Translations under genes and position numbers: made by a program
Source of the DNA: Pseudarthrobacter naphthalenicus
GTDB taxonomy: Bacteria > Actinomycetota > Actinomycetes > Actinomycetales > Micrococcaceae
NCBI RefSeq assembly: GCF_029076445.1
Contig: NZ_JARESG010000006.1
Coordinates: 62,001 to 126,000 of the forward strand
Direction of reading: 5' to 3'
DNA length: 64,000 nt
Notes under the pieces: generated by a model
Database searches by the model: none
What the model was told of the DNA's origin: nothing
The model's input: the letters and a program-made list of their open reading frames with translations, nothing else
In this document: positions 44,839-52,642 of the stretch, one piece after another
Layout of the letters: every line of letters starts with the position of its first letter
Position numbering within the stretch: the stretch's first letter is position 1

Positions 44839-45369
44839 ATGAAACCCATCAGCCCCGGTCGGCTCCTTCTGATCGGCGTGGCCCTGACCGTCGTCGGCTG
44901 GTCAGCCACCGTGGTGACCACGCGCTACAGCCTGGCCACGCCCGTGCTTCCGGTGACAGCCCTTGCCACCATGGCCGTCATCGTGGTGATCACGCTGATC
45001 CTTGGCATCCGGGTGCTTCGCTGGCGCAACAGCACGAAACGGAAGAAGGCACTCGACCCCATCCTCGCTGCCCGGACCCTGGTACTCGCCCAGGCTTGTG
45101 CCTATGCAGGCACTGTCCTGCTGGGGTGGCACGTGGGAATCTTCCTGGACCAACTGCGAATCTGGAACCTCCGCAGCGACCAGGGCATCACGTGGGTGGC
45201 CATTGCCGTGGCCGGCGGGGGCCTGGTGATGATCGTCGTGGGCCTGCTGGTGGAACGGTTCTGCCGGATCCCGCCCGAAGACACGGACGCGGCCGGTGAC
45301 GGAAAGCCCGGCCACGGGGTCCGCGGGGAAGCCGCGGGGGAGGGTGAGTATGCCTACCGAGGCGATTGA
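44839..45369 (+). CDS. DUF3180 membrane protein
   Basis: A 176-residue membrane protein with four helices: LLLIGVALTVVGWSATVV, LPVTALATMAVIVVITLILGI, LAQACAYAGTVLLGWHVGI and WVAIAVAGGGLVMIVVGLLV, then a cytoplasmic charged tail. It matches DUF3180, a family found directly after folK in actinobacteria. No catalytic residues are evident. It overlaps the next gene by 20 bases, suggesting co-translation with the PH-domain proteins. Function unknown. Confidence 0.88.
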   Translation: MKPISPGRLLLIGVALTVVGWSATVVTTRYSLATPVLPVTALATMAVIVVITLILGIRVLRWRNSTKRKKALDPILAARTLVLAQACAYAGTVLLGWHVGIFLDQLRIWNLRSDQGITWVAIAVAGGGLVMIVVGLLVERFCRIPPEDTDAAGDGKPGHGVRGEAAGEGEYAYRGD

Positions 45370-45862
45370 TCCGGCGGGCATCTCCTGGCAGCGGGTGTCA
45401 CCAAAATACGTCACCGTGCGGCTGGTGGAATGGGCCGCCGGCAATCTGCTCGCGGTGATTGTGCTGAGCCTGCCCCTGGTCTTCGTACTCCTGGGCTGGT
45501 GGCGCTGGCCGCCGCTATGGCTGGCCATCCTGGTGCCGGCGGCCGCCCTGGTTTTGGCCGCTTGGCGGCTGGTGCTGATTCCGCGCCAGGTGCGTGCCAT
45601 CGGCTACGCCGAACGGGACGATGACCTGCTGATCCGCCGCGGGATTTTCTTCCAGCGCACCCTGGCGGTTCCCTACGGCCGGATGCAGTACGTGGACATC
45701 GGGGTGGGTCCGGTCGAGCGCGGGCTGGGGCTGTGCACGCTGAAACTCCACACCGCCTCGCCCGGCACGAACGCCACCATCCCCGGCCTGCCCGCCGGTG
45801 AGGGGGCGCGCCTGCGTGAACAGCTCGCCGCCCGGGGCGAAGCCAGGCTGGCAGGGCTGTGA
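45350..45862 (+). CDS. bPH2 (YdbS-like) membrane protein
   Basis: A 170-residue protein with two membrane helices (about 25-65, NLLAVIVLSLPLVFVLLGWW and AILVPAAALVLAAWRLVL) followed by a bacterial pleckstrin-homology domain (IRRGIFFQRTLAVPYGRMQYVDIGVGPVERGLGL). This matches the YdbS family. The ATG at 45350 has GGGGAGGG upstream and overlaps the DUF3180 gene. It overlaps the next, larger PH protein by 4 bases, the usual YdbS-YdbT pair. The pair is thought to act in envelope or bacteriocin-related functions; the role here is inferred. Confidence 0.85.
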   Translation: MPTEAIDPAGISWQRVSPKYVTVRLVEWAAGNLLAVIVLSLPLVFVLLGWWRWPPLWLAILVPAAALVLAAWRLVLIPRQVRAIGYAERDDDLLIRRGIFFQRTLAVPYGRMQYVDIGVGPVERGLGLCTLKLHTASPGTNATIPGLPAGEGARLREQLAARGEARLAGL

Positions 45863-47406
45863 CCGCTGACCTTCCGGAACGGGGAGTGCCGGAGGCAGCG
45901 TCCGACGGCGAGTGGCTGCGGGTGCATCCGGCCTCGCCGTTCGTTCGTGGCTGGGTGGCGCTGGCGGCCATCGGCTTCTTCTTTGGGCGGGACATCTTCG
46001 AACGGCTGTTGCAGGGCCGGCCCCTCATTGACGACGATTTCGCAGGCCGTGCGCCTTTGCTGGTAGCCGGCGGCGGGATCATGCTGGTGCTGACCGTCCT
46101 GGGCTTCATCCTCACCTGGTACTTCACCAAATACCAGGTCTCCGGGGGCTACGTCAGGATCAATTCCGGCTTCCTCTTTCGCCAGCAGCGCCAGGCCCGG
46201 CTTGACCGCGTCCAGGCCATCGACATCGTCCAGCCGCTGCTGGCACGGATTTTTGGCCTGGCGGAACTCAAGTTCGAGGTCGCCGACGCCGGGGAATCCG
46301 CCGTCAGGCTCGCCTACCTGCGGATGGACGACGCCCGGCAGCTCCGCGCCACCATCCTGGCACGTGCCGCCGGTGTGGTTCCCGACCCCGCCCGGCCGCA
46401 GGAGGCCCCACCCGAGGCACCGGAATTTCCGGTACTGTCCGTGCCGCCGTCGCGCCTTCTGGGTTCGCTGCTCCTCAGCGAGCAGAGCGTCGGTGTGGTG
46501 CTGGGCGGCGTCGCGTCCGTCATCCTCTCCGCCGTAACGGACAACCGGAGCTTCTACTTCTACCTGATCCCGGCGGCGCTGGGCCTGACCGCCAGCTACT
46601 GGGGCTCCTTCAACAAGGGCTACAACTTCACAGCGGCGATCTCCCCGGACGGGATCCGGCTCCGCTACGGACTCCTGGACACGCAGGCGCAGACGCTGCC
46701 GCCCGGCAGGATCCAGGCGCTGAAGGTGGTCCAGTCCCCGCTGTGGCGCATCTTCGGCTGGTACCGGATCCAGGTCAACGTTGCCGGCTACGGCGCGCCG
46801 GGCAGCAACGGCGAGCCGGCGTCCCGGACCACGCTCCTGCCCGTCGGCAAGCTTCCCGAGGTGATGAGCATGCTCGCACTGGTCCTGCCGGACCCGGGGA
46901 CGCCGGAGCCCGGACGCATTTTCGCGGGGGGGCTTGGCGGACTCGATTCCGACGGCGGATTTGTCACCACACCGCGCCGCGGCCGGTTCCTCGCGCCCCT
47001 GGGCTGGCGCCGCAACGGCTTCGCCTCCACCGACACCGCGCTGCTGATCCGCTCGGGCCGGTGGTGGCGGGAACTGGTGCTGGTCCCGCACCAGCGCACC
47101 CAGTCCATGGCCATGCACCAGGGACCCCTCGCCCGCCAGTTCCGCCTGGCGGACCTGATCCTCCACACCACTGCCGGGCCGGTGTCACCGCGTCTGAGGC
47201 AGGCCGGCCTGGACGAGGCGCGTACCCTTTTTGACGAACAGTCCGCCCGCGCACGGCTGGCCCGCAAACGGCAGACCAGCGAACAATGGCTGGCGCAGGT
47301 TGCCCCGTCACCGGCACGTGGACCTGCCGCGGGGGAACCGCCGGCGAACGGCACCACCAACCAACACGGCACCACCAACCAACAGGAGAGCACCAACCGT
47401 GGCTAA
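45859..47406 (+). CDS. Large PH-domain (YdbT-like) membrane protein
   Basis: A 515-residue protein with repeated membrane helices and bPH2 domains: one starts near YFTKYQVSGGYVRINSGFLFRQ (about 90-140), one near ISPDGIRLRYGLLDTQ (about 255-310) and one near STDTALLIRSGRWWRELVLVP (about 395-440). It is the YdbT partner of the preceding gene, with a 4-base overlap. The C-terminus carries a short Thr/Asn/Gln repeat (GTTNQ) encoded by an 18-bp tandem repeat. The GTG start is forced by the overlap. Confidence 0.85.
   Translation: MTADLPERGVPEAASDGEWLRVHPASPFVRGWVALAAIGFFFGRDIFERLLQGRPLIDDDFAGRAPLLVAGGGIMLVLTVLGFILTWYFTKYQVSGGYVRINSGFLFRQQRQARLDRVQAIDIVQPLLARIFGLAELKFEVADAGESAVRLAYLRMDDARQLRATILARAAGVVPDPARPQEAPPEAPEFPVLSVPPSRLLGSLLLSEQSVGVVLGGVASVILSAVTDNRSFYFYLIPAALGLTASYWGSFNKGYNFTAAISPDGIRLRYGLLDTQAQTLPPGRIQALKVVQSPLWRIFGWYRIQVNVAGYGAPGSNGEPASRTTLLPVGKLPEVMSMLALVLPDPGTPEPGRIFAGGLGGLDSDGGFVTTPRRGRFLAPLGWRRNGFASTDTALLIRSGRWWRELVLVPHQRTQSMAMHQGPLARQFRLADLILHTTAGPVSPRLRQAGLDEARTLFDEQSARARLARKRQTSEQWLAQVAPSPARGPAAGEPPANGTTNQHGTTNQQESTNRG
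47349..47384 (+). repeat. 18-bp tandem repeat, two copies
   Basis: CGGCACCACCAACCAACA is repeated at 47349 and 47367, within the last codons of the YdbT-like gene and just before the ribosome site of the next gene. Confidence 0.85.
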
Positions 47407-48289
47407 ACCGGGGCGCCTTGGCGTCGGAATCATCAGCGCCGGGAAAGTCGGTGCGGTACTCGGTGCCGCCCTCCGCGCTGCCGAACACGCCGTCGTCGGG
47501 GTTTCCGCAGTATCCGAGGCCAGCCGTGACCGGGCCGAAGCCCTGCTCCCCGGCGTCCCGGTGCTGGAAATCCAGGAGATTGTGGAACGCGCCGAACTGG
47601 TGCTCCTGGCCGTGCCGGATGACGCCCTGGCCGGCCTGGTGGACGGTCTCGCCAAACTGGGGGCCTGGCAGCCCGGACAGTTGGTGGCACATACGTCGGG
47701 CAGATTCGGCGTGGGTGTGCTCCGCCCCGTCAGGGCCGCCGGCGCGATCCCGCTGGCCCTGCACCCCGCCATGACATTCACGGGCATGAGCCTGGACCTG
47801 ACCCGCCTGCTCGACTGCACCTTCGGGGTGACGGCGGACGCCGCCATGCTGCCCATCGCGCAGGCCCTGGTGGTGGAGATGGGCGCCGAGCCAGTTGCCA
47901 TTGCCGAGGCGGACCGGACGCTGTATCACACAGCCCTTGCCCACGGTTCGAACCATCTTGTCACCCTCGTGGCGCAGGCCTCCCAACTGCTCCGGGATGT
48001 GGGGGTGGACGCCCCGGACCGGATGCTCGGGCCCCTCTTGCGGGCAACGCTCGAAAATGCGCTGGCCTCCGGCGAGGCAGCCCTGACAGGGCCGGTGGCA
48101 CGCGGCGATGTGGGCACCGTGGCGGCTCACGCCGAGGCGCTGCGCGAGTACGACGCCGGGACCCACGGCGATGTCCTTGAGGCCTACCTCGCCATGGCCC
48201 GTGCCACCGCGCGGCGGGCGGAAACCCGCGGCCTACTTAAACCGGATCAACTGGGGGCCATCCGATCGGCCCTGGAAGAAGGAGAATAA
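47399..48289 (+). CDS. Rossmann-like/DUF2520 protein
   Basis: A 296-residue protein. The N-terminal Rossmann-like domain ([20 protein letters not shown], then [15 protein letters not shown]) binds a dinucleotide; the C-terminal DUF2520 domain contains [20 protein letters not shown] (about 178-197). This pairing is conserved in actinobacteria directly before panC and resembles ketopantoate reductase, so it may supply pantoate. The GTG at 47399 has AGGAG ten bases upstream; the upstream in-frame start at 47231 overlaps the PH gene. panC starts one base after the stop codon (48290). Confidence 0.85.
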   Translation: MAKPGRLGVGIISAGKVGAVLGAALRAAEHAVVGVSAVSEASRDRAEALLPGVPVLEIQEIVERAELVLLAVPDDALAGLVDGLAKLGAWQPGQLVAHTSGRFGVGVLRPVRAAGAIPLALHPAMTFTGMSLDLTRLLDCTFGVTADAAMLPIAQALVVEMGAEPVAIAEADRTLYHTALAHGSNHLVTLVAQASQLLRDVGVDAPDRMLGPLLRATLENALASGEAALTGPVARGDVGTVAAHAEALREYDAGTHGDVLEAYLAMARATARRAETRGLLKPDQLGAIRSALEEGE

Positions 48290-48290
48290 C

Positions 48291-49220
48291 GTGGCTACCC
48301 AAGTGGTACGGACGGCGGCGGAACTGCGCGAGGCCAGTGCCCGCCTCTTGACAGGGAAGGAAGGCCGCTCCCAGGCCCTGGTGCCAACCATGGGCGCACT
48401 GCACGAGGGGCACGCCCGGCTGGCACGGACCGCCGTCGAACAGAACGACGTTGTGGTGGCCTCCATCTTTGTGAATCCGCTGCAGTTCGGCGATGCCGTG
48501 GATCTTGACCGGTACCCGCGGACGCTCGAAGCCGACATTGCGCTGCTTGAGGCCCAGGGCGTGGACCTGGTGTTTGCGCCCTCGGTGGAGGATGTTTACC
48601 CGGACGGGGAACCCCTGGTGCGCATCACCGCCGGTTCCCTGGGGGAAAAATGGGAAGGCGCCTCGCGGCCCGGGCATTTCGACGGGGCCCTCACCGTCGT
48701 GGCGAAGCTGCTGCACTACGGCGCTCCGGCTGCAGGCCTCCCGTCCGCCGGGGCCTTCGTCTCCGGCAGCACCGCCGGCCTGCCCGCCTACCGGGCCTAC
48801 TTCGGGCAGAAAGATGCCCAGCAGGTGGCACTCGTGCGGCGGATGGTGGCCGACCTCAACTTTCCCGTGGACATCGTGACGGTACCCACCGTCCGTGCCG
48901 ACGACGGCCTTGCCCTCTCCAGCCGCAACCGCTTCCTGTCCGACCAGGAGCGGGAAGCCGCGTTGGTGCTCTCGCGGGCCCTGCGGCTTCTTGAGGAGCG
49001 CGCCAACGCCCAGGAGCCGCTGGACCTCGACTCGGCCCAGGCCATGGTGGCCTCCCAGCCATTGGTGGAACTTGACTACTTCGACGTGGTGGATCCGCGG
49101 ACCCTTGAACCACTCGCCGAAAACTGCCGGAAGGTTCCCTTCCGGGGTGAGGGACTGGCTCTCATCGCAGCAAAAGTGGGCCCGGTCCGGCTGATCGACA
49201 ATGTGCCGTTGAGTTCCTGA
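48291..49220 (+). CDS. panC: Pantothenate synthetase
   Basis: A 309-residue ATP-dependent ligase joining pantoate and beta-alanine to pantothenate, the coenzyme A precursor. The HIGH-type motif is [11 protein letters not shown] (about residue 38), FVNPLQFG (about 62), and the KMSKS-like motif is LSSRNRFLS (about 208). [16 protein letters not shown] (about 172) is typical. The GTG at 48291 follows AAGGAGAATAAC. It closes the supercluster; panD and lysS, often next in actinobacteria, are not here. Confidence 0.95.
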   Translation: MATQVVRTAAELREASARLLTGKEGRSQALVPTMGALHEGHARLARTAVEQNDVVVASIFVNPLQFGDAVDLDRYPRTLEADIALLEAQGVDLVFAPSVEDVYPDGEPLVRITAGSLGEKWEGASRPGHFDGALTVVAKLLHYGAPAAGLPSAGAFVSGSTAGLPAYRAYFGQKDAQQVALVRRMVADLNFPVDIVTVPTVRADDGLALSSRNRFLSDQEREAALVLSRALRLLEERANAQEPLDLDSAQAMVASQPLVELDYFDVVDPRTLEPLAENCRKVPFRGEGLALIAAKVGPVRLIDNVPLSS

Positions 49221-49348
49221 TCCCTGGACCTCGTGCCGGGTGGGCGGCGCAAAAAGTCTGTTGGATTCCGTTCGGATCGACTAAGCTTATTTCAGTGCCC
49301 CGGACCCTGGCATCGCCCCATTTGGCGTCCCCAGGAAGAGCAAACCCC

Positions 49349-49570
49349 ATGATCCGCACAGTGGACGACGGTCTGTCGTACCTCGTTAGAGTCCCCAACG
49401 CCGCCGTTGTTGACGACTACTTGAATTCCGCAGTAAACATGGCGCGACAGTTCGCGTCCACCACCGGGCTATGCGGGATCCTGGTGACCCGCCACGCCCA
49501 CGACACTTATACGGTTGCCGTCAGTGAGGCTGTGCCGTTCGGCGAGACGCACGAACGGTTGGACTTCTGA
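49349..49570 (+). CDS. Small hypothetical protein beside the ANTAR genes
   Basis: A 73-residue protein (MIRTVDDG start; the open frame to 49295 has no ribosome site). GGAAGAG precedes the ATG. Residues 35-65 (ARQFASTTGLCGILVTRHAHDTYTVAVSEAVPFG) look like a small alpha/beta fold. I do not recognise a family. It is followed 8 bases later by a gene with the novel 47-residue module, so the two small proteins may act together. Confidence 0.55.
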   Translation: MIRTVDDGLSYLVRVPNAAVVDDYLNSAVNMARQFASTTGLCGILVTRHAHDTYTVAVSEAVPFGETHERLDF

Positions 49571-49578
49571 GGACCCTC

Positions 49579-49824
49579 ATGCCAGGAGCTGACGGCATGC
49601 TGCAACTCGGGCGGCATCACAGGTTTGACGCAGGGGCCACACCGCTCCAAGGACAGGCCCACGAAATCATCGTCTCCATCCTTGATGATCCGTCCCCTGG
49701 TTTGGACGGGGTCAAGGAACGGCTGACCCGGTGCCTTGCCGCCCACCCGCATGCCCCCGAGATGGCCTTGCTGGAACACCTGCGCGAAACCGTGAAAATA
49801 GTCAACGCCGAACCGGGGCAATAG
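49579..49824 (+). CDS. Small stand-alone protein with the novel module (copy 2)
   Basis: An 81-residue protein. Residues 28-74 align without gaps with the module before the EAL domain at 3.8-3.9 kb. The conserved core, P-x-x-P-E-x-A-L-L-x-x-L, is intact (HPHAPEMALLEHL). The N-terminus is a short His-rich leader. Its start follows the 49349 gene by 8 bases, so the pair is probably co-transcribed, 130 bases before the GAF-ANTAR gene. Function unknown; the shared module and setting suggest signalling. Confidence 0.6.
   Translation: MPGADGMLQLGRHHRFDAGATPLQGQAHEIIVSILDDPSPGLDGVKERLTRCLAAHPHAPEMALLEHLRETVKIVNAEPGQ
49660..49800 (+). other. Copy 2 of the unrecognised 47-residue module
   Basis: This span encodes residues 28-74 of the 49579 protein. 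It is identical to the other two copies at I4, L8, P13, L22, P30, P33, E34, A36, L37, L38 and L41 of the module. Confidence 0.7.
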
Positions 49825-49954
49825 GACTGTCCGATGCGTTGCCGTGCCCGGGGCATAGCCACTATGTATTGTTGGGATGACGACTCCGCCGTTCCGGTTC
49901 AGCCTGCAGCCGGCATTTGCGCAGCGGGAATGAATCAGGGATCAGAGGCTGACC

Positions 49955-50647
49955 ATGGACAGTGGGCCCGACGCAGCGGGTGAAGCGGACCTCTGTGCTC
50001 CCTATCTCGCACAGTTGCCCATCACGGGCGTCGCCGTATCGCTCTTCGGCGGGACTGCCGCCGCCACGCTGGTCGCAGCCAGCGATGAAATGGCTGCGCG
50101 GCTGGACGAGTTGCAGTTCAACCTGGGGGAAGGTCCGCGATGGCGGGCGATGCAGACCCGGCTCCCGGTGCTCCTTGGTGATGCGCAGACCACCGTGGAC
50201 GGCGAGTGGCCCATGTTCCACCGCGCCATCGAGGGCACGCCAGCGGCGGCGTTATTTGTCTTCCCGCTGACCGTGGGTGCCCTGGACCTTGGCGTCGTGG
50301 AGCTGTATCACACGGTGCGTGGAAACTTGAGCCGTTCCGCGGAGTCCGCAGCGGCAGCGTTGGCCGGCCAAACCTCCTGGTATCTGCTGCGCAAGGTCCT
50401 CAGCGTCAATTCCGCTGAGGGCGATCCCGCCTTGGAGCCGGCGCTGATGTCGCGCCGGGAAATTCATCAGGCCACCGGGATGGTCCTCGCGCAGTCCGGC
50501 GCTACGGCGGCAGAATCCTTGCTCCTGTTGCGTGCCTATGCGTTCGCCAACGACCTCACCCTGAAGGCCGCGGCCGATGCTGTCCTTGAGGGGCGTCTTA
50601 GTTTCGACCCCGCGTCAGATGGGGAGCCGGGCCCGGCGCTGCAGTAA
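49955..50647 (+). CDS. GAF-ANTAR regulator 2
   Basis: A 230-residue regulator. A GAF-like sensor domain spans about residues 15-150 (ITGVAVSLFGG, FPLTVGALDLGVVELY). The ANTAR domain at about 168-225 has the expected pattern, SRREIHQATGMVLAQSGATAAESLLLLRAYAFANDLTLKAAADAVL. ANTAR proteins bind paired RNA hairpins upstream of target genes. The start is the ATG at 49955. A second ANTAR gene begins 9 bases after its stop, giving a doublet in one operon. The ligand is unknown. Confidence 0.88.
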   Translation: MDSGPDAAGEADLCAPYLAQLPITGVAVSLFGGTAAATLVAASDEMAARLDELQFNLGEGPRWRAMQTRLPVLLGDAQTTVDGEWPMFHRAIEGTPAAALFVFPLTVGALDLGVVELYHTVRGNLSRSAESAAAALAGQTSWYLLRKVLSVNSAEGDPALEPALMSRREIHQATGMVLAQSGATAAESLLLLRAYAFANDLTLKAAADAVLEGRLSFDPASDGEPGPALQ

Positions 50648-50656
50648 AATGGCGCC

Positions 50657-51367
50657 ATGGTAACGAGTACCCGTGCGGAGCGCGTCAGCCTGGCTTTCGT
50701 GAAGCTGACGGACACGCTGGTGGCGGACTATGACGTCCTTGATCTCCTGCACACTCTGGTGGAGGAGGCCGTGGGGCTGCTTGATGTCTCGGCCGCCGGG
50801 TTGGTGCTGGCCGATCCCACGGGAGAACTCCAAGTGGTGGCTTCCACCAGCGAGGAGAGCCGGCTCGTAGAGGTGTTGCAGCTTCAGGCCGGGGCCGGTC
50901 CGTGCGTCGACGCATACCGATCCGGGGTTCCGGTGGTTGTGGCCGATGTAAGCGCCCTGACACGGTGGCCCGACTTCCGTGCGGCCGCGCTCTCTCAGGG
51001 CTTCCGCTCCGTGCACGCAGTGCCCATGCGGGTCCAGGGCCGCGCCATCGGCGCCATGGGACTCTTCCGTTCCACCGCGGGGCCCCTGACGGCAGAGGAC
51101 ACCGCGATTGGACAGGCCCTTGCGGATGTCGCCACGATCAGCCTGATGCAGGAGCGCACCATCAGGGAAGCGGCGCTTGTCAACGAGCAGCTTCAGCGGG
51201 CTTTGAACACCCGGGTGCTGATCGAGCAGGCCAAGGGAGTTATCGCCCACACAGCGGGTGTGGACATGGACGCGGCGTTCAACCGGCTGCGCAACTACGC
51301 GCGAGCCAACAACCAGAGCCTTCAGGTGACAGCCGGCAGCATCGTGGACCGCAGCCTGACGCTGTAA
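50657..51367 (+). CDS. GAF-ANTAR regulator 3
   Basis: A 236-residue regulator. The GAF domain (about 25-165) contains DVSAAGLVLADPTGEL and VHAVPMRVQGRAIGAMGLF. The ANTAR domain (about 180-232) has QRALNTRVLIEQAKGVIAHT and ANNQSLQVTA, with the family AKGVIA core. It follows the first ANTAR gene by 9 bases. A tandem repeat of 18 bp and the convergent small gene lie downstream. The two neighbouring ANTAR proteins may form heterodimers; that is inference. Confidence 0.9.
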   Translation: MVTSTRAERVSLAFVKLTDTLVADYDVLDLLHTLVEEAVGLLDVSAAGLVLADPTGELQVVASTSEESRLVEVLQLQAGAGPCVDAYRSGVPVVVADVSALTRWPDFRAAALSQGFRSVHAVPMRVQGRAIGAMGLFRSTAGPLTAEDTAIGQALADVATISLMQERTIREAALVNEQLQRALNTRVLIEQAKGVIAHTAGVDMDAAFNRLRNYARANNQSLQVTAGSIVDRSLTL

Positions 51368-51403
51368 GCCGCCGCACCGGAAAGCGTTCTGCGGTCCCGG
51401 GCG

Positions 51404-51439
51404 GCCGAGCCCGGGACTCCTGCCGAGCCCGGGACTCCT
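51404..51439. repeat. 18-bp tandem repeat, two copies
   Basis: GCCGAGCCCGGGACTCCT is repeated at 51404-51421 and 51422-51439, between the convergent stops of the ANTAR gene (51367) and the small gene (51454). Confidence 0.85.
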
Positions 51440-51453
51440 CGCGCTCGGGCCTC

Positions 51454-51741
51454 CTACAGAGTTGACCCGCCATGGTGGTCCCGGTTGACCATCAGCTGTT
51501 GGAGGAGGGCGCGTTCGGGCCGGCCGGGATTCTGTGCCACGCAGCGGCGGAGTCTGGCCCGGGCCAGCTCCTCGCCGGGATCAGTCCCGCCCAGCACTTC
51601 GTCGATGATTTCCTGTGCCTGCCACCGCAGTGACTCGCGGGCGAACTGCCGGACCTCAGCGGTGGCGGCCGCGGACTCAACCCACGGGTCCGGATCGGGA
51701 TCGTCACAGGGGATGAACTCGAACATTCGCTCTGCTGACAT
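51454..51741 (-). CDS. Small stand-alone protein with the novel module (copy 3)
   Basis: A 95-residue protein convergent with the ANTAR doublet. The N-terminus is acidic (FIPCDDPDPDP, about 9-19). Residues 43-89 hold the 47-residue module, with the core NPGRPERALLQQL. The ATG at 51741 has GGAGG eight bases upstream. Together with copy 2, this places the module on both sides of the ANTAR genes. Function unknown. Confidence 0.65.
   Translation of the reverse strand: MSAERMFEFIPCDDPDPDPWVESAAATAEVRQFARESLRWQAQEIIDEVLGGTDPGEELARARLRRCVAQNPGRPERALLQQLMVNRDHHGGSTL
51475..51615 (-). other. Copy 3 of the unrecognised 47-residue module
   Basis: This span encodes residues 43-89 of the 51454 protein, identical to the other two copies at the eleven conserved positions. 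Confidence 0.7.
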
Positions 51742-51827
51742 TGGGGCCTCCTTGCACCATGCTGCCGGTTCTTGGGAAGCCCCGGAGCGTCAAAGCACTT
51801 GCGTTTGAAAAGACACTACATGTAGGA

Positions 51828-51837
51828 AGACCGGTCT
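51828..51837. promoter_or_regulatory. Candidate TetR operator
   Basis: AGACCGGTCT is a perfect 10-bp palindrome 31-40 bases before the TetR ATG, and CTACATGTAG at 51816-51825 is a second one. They overlap the likely -35 region (a -10-like TAAACT lies at 51853-51858). GACC/GGTC palindromes are common TetR-family operators, so autoregulation is likely. Confidence 0.45.
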
Positions 51838-51867
51838 GTCTGCACCCCGGAGTAAACTGATATCACG

Positions 51868-52488
51868 ATGATTTCCGATGGAGAAGCCACCCTGCCGCCG
51901 GCGGAAAGTATTGCAGCGGCGGCCATCCGTCCTGCCGATTCCCGGGAGCGGATCCTCGCGGTGGCGTACCAGCTGTTCTCCCGCCGGGGAGTGCGGGACG
52001 TCGGGGTCAACGAACTGATCGAACGTTCCGGGGTGGCCAAGGCAACGTTCTACCGGCACTTTCCCTCCAAGGATTCCCTCGTATTGGCATTCCTGGAGCT
52101 GAGGGACCAGCTCTGGACCGTGGACGCGATCGTTGGTCAGGCGAAGCAGCGGGCCAGCAAGCCCACCGAGCAACTGCTGGCCATCTTCGACGTCTTCGGC
52201 GAATGGTTCCGCCGGGACGATTTTGAAGCCTGCTCGTTCATCAACATCCTGCTGGAGATGGGTCCGTCGCATCCGCTGGGCCTGGCGAGCATCGATTATC
52301 TCGCCCGGATCAGGGGCCACGTGCAGGCGCTCGCGGAGCAGGCAGGCCTTGATCGTCCGGAGGATTTTGCCAGGTCGTGGCACATCCTGATGAAGGGGTC
52401 CATTGTCTCTGCCTCGGAAGGCGATACGCAGTCTGCCAGCCGGGCCCAGGAGATGGCCGGCTGGTTGATCCAGCACCACAGTCGCTGA
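51868..52488 (+). CDS. TetR/AcrR-family transcriptional regulator
   Basis: A 206-residue repressor. The DNA-binding domain (about 22-70) shows the family helix-turn-helix: LFSRRGVRDVGVNELIERSGVAKATFYRHFPSKDSLVLAFL. The C-terminal ligand domain (about 85-200) holds FEACSFINILLEMGPSHPLGL, whose Cys could sense electrophiles, but that is speculative. It stands alone, followed by an 18-bp tandem repeat over its stop codon, then the DJ-1-type gene 154 bases on, which could be a target. Confidence 0.88.
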   Translation: MISDGEATLPPAESIAAAAIRPADSRERILAVAYQLFSRRGVRDVGVNELIERSGVAKATFYRHFPSKDSLVLAFLELRDQLWTVDAIVGQAKQRASKPTEQLLAIFDVFGEWFRRDDFEACSFINILLEMGPSHPLGLASIDYLARIRGHVQALAEQAGLDRPEDFARSWHILMKGSIVSASEGDTQSASRAQEMAGWLIQHHSR

Positions 52489-52536
52489 ATAGTCAGCAGC
52501 CGCTGAATAGTCAGCAGCCGCCGAATAGTCAGCTTG
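52483..52536. repeat. 18-bp tandem repeat, three copies, over the TetR stop
   Basis: CGC(T/C)GAATAGTCAGCAGC occurs at 52483, 52501 and 52519 (last copy with a changed end). Each of the first two copies contains the small hairpin GCTGA-ATAG-TCAGC. The first copy includes the TGA stop codon (52486-52488). Confidence 0.9.
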
Positions 52537-52642
52537 CTTATCAGTTGCGGCTTTCCTAGGCTGGATGCTGTCAGACACACAACTCTCGAAGCGGTCAAGC
52601 GGAGCTGCAATGCGCCCGGACCGCGTCGCTAAAGGAGGAAAA

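Noticed and set aside
49162..49398. A 78-residue minus-strand open frame after panC
   Set aside because: It overlaps panC and the start of the 73-residue gene and has no ribosome site or motif.
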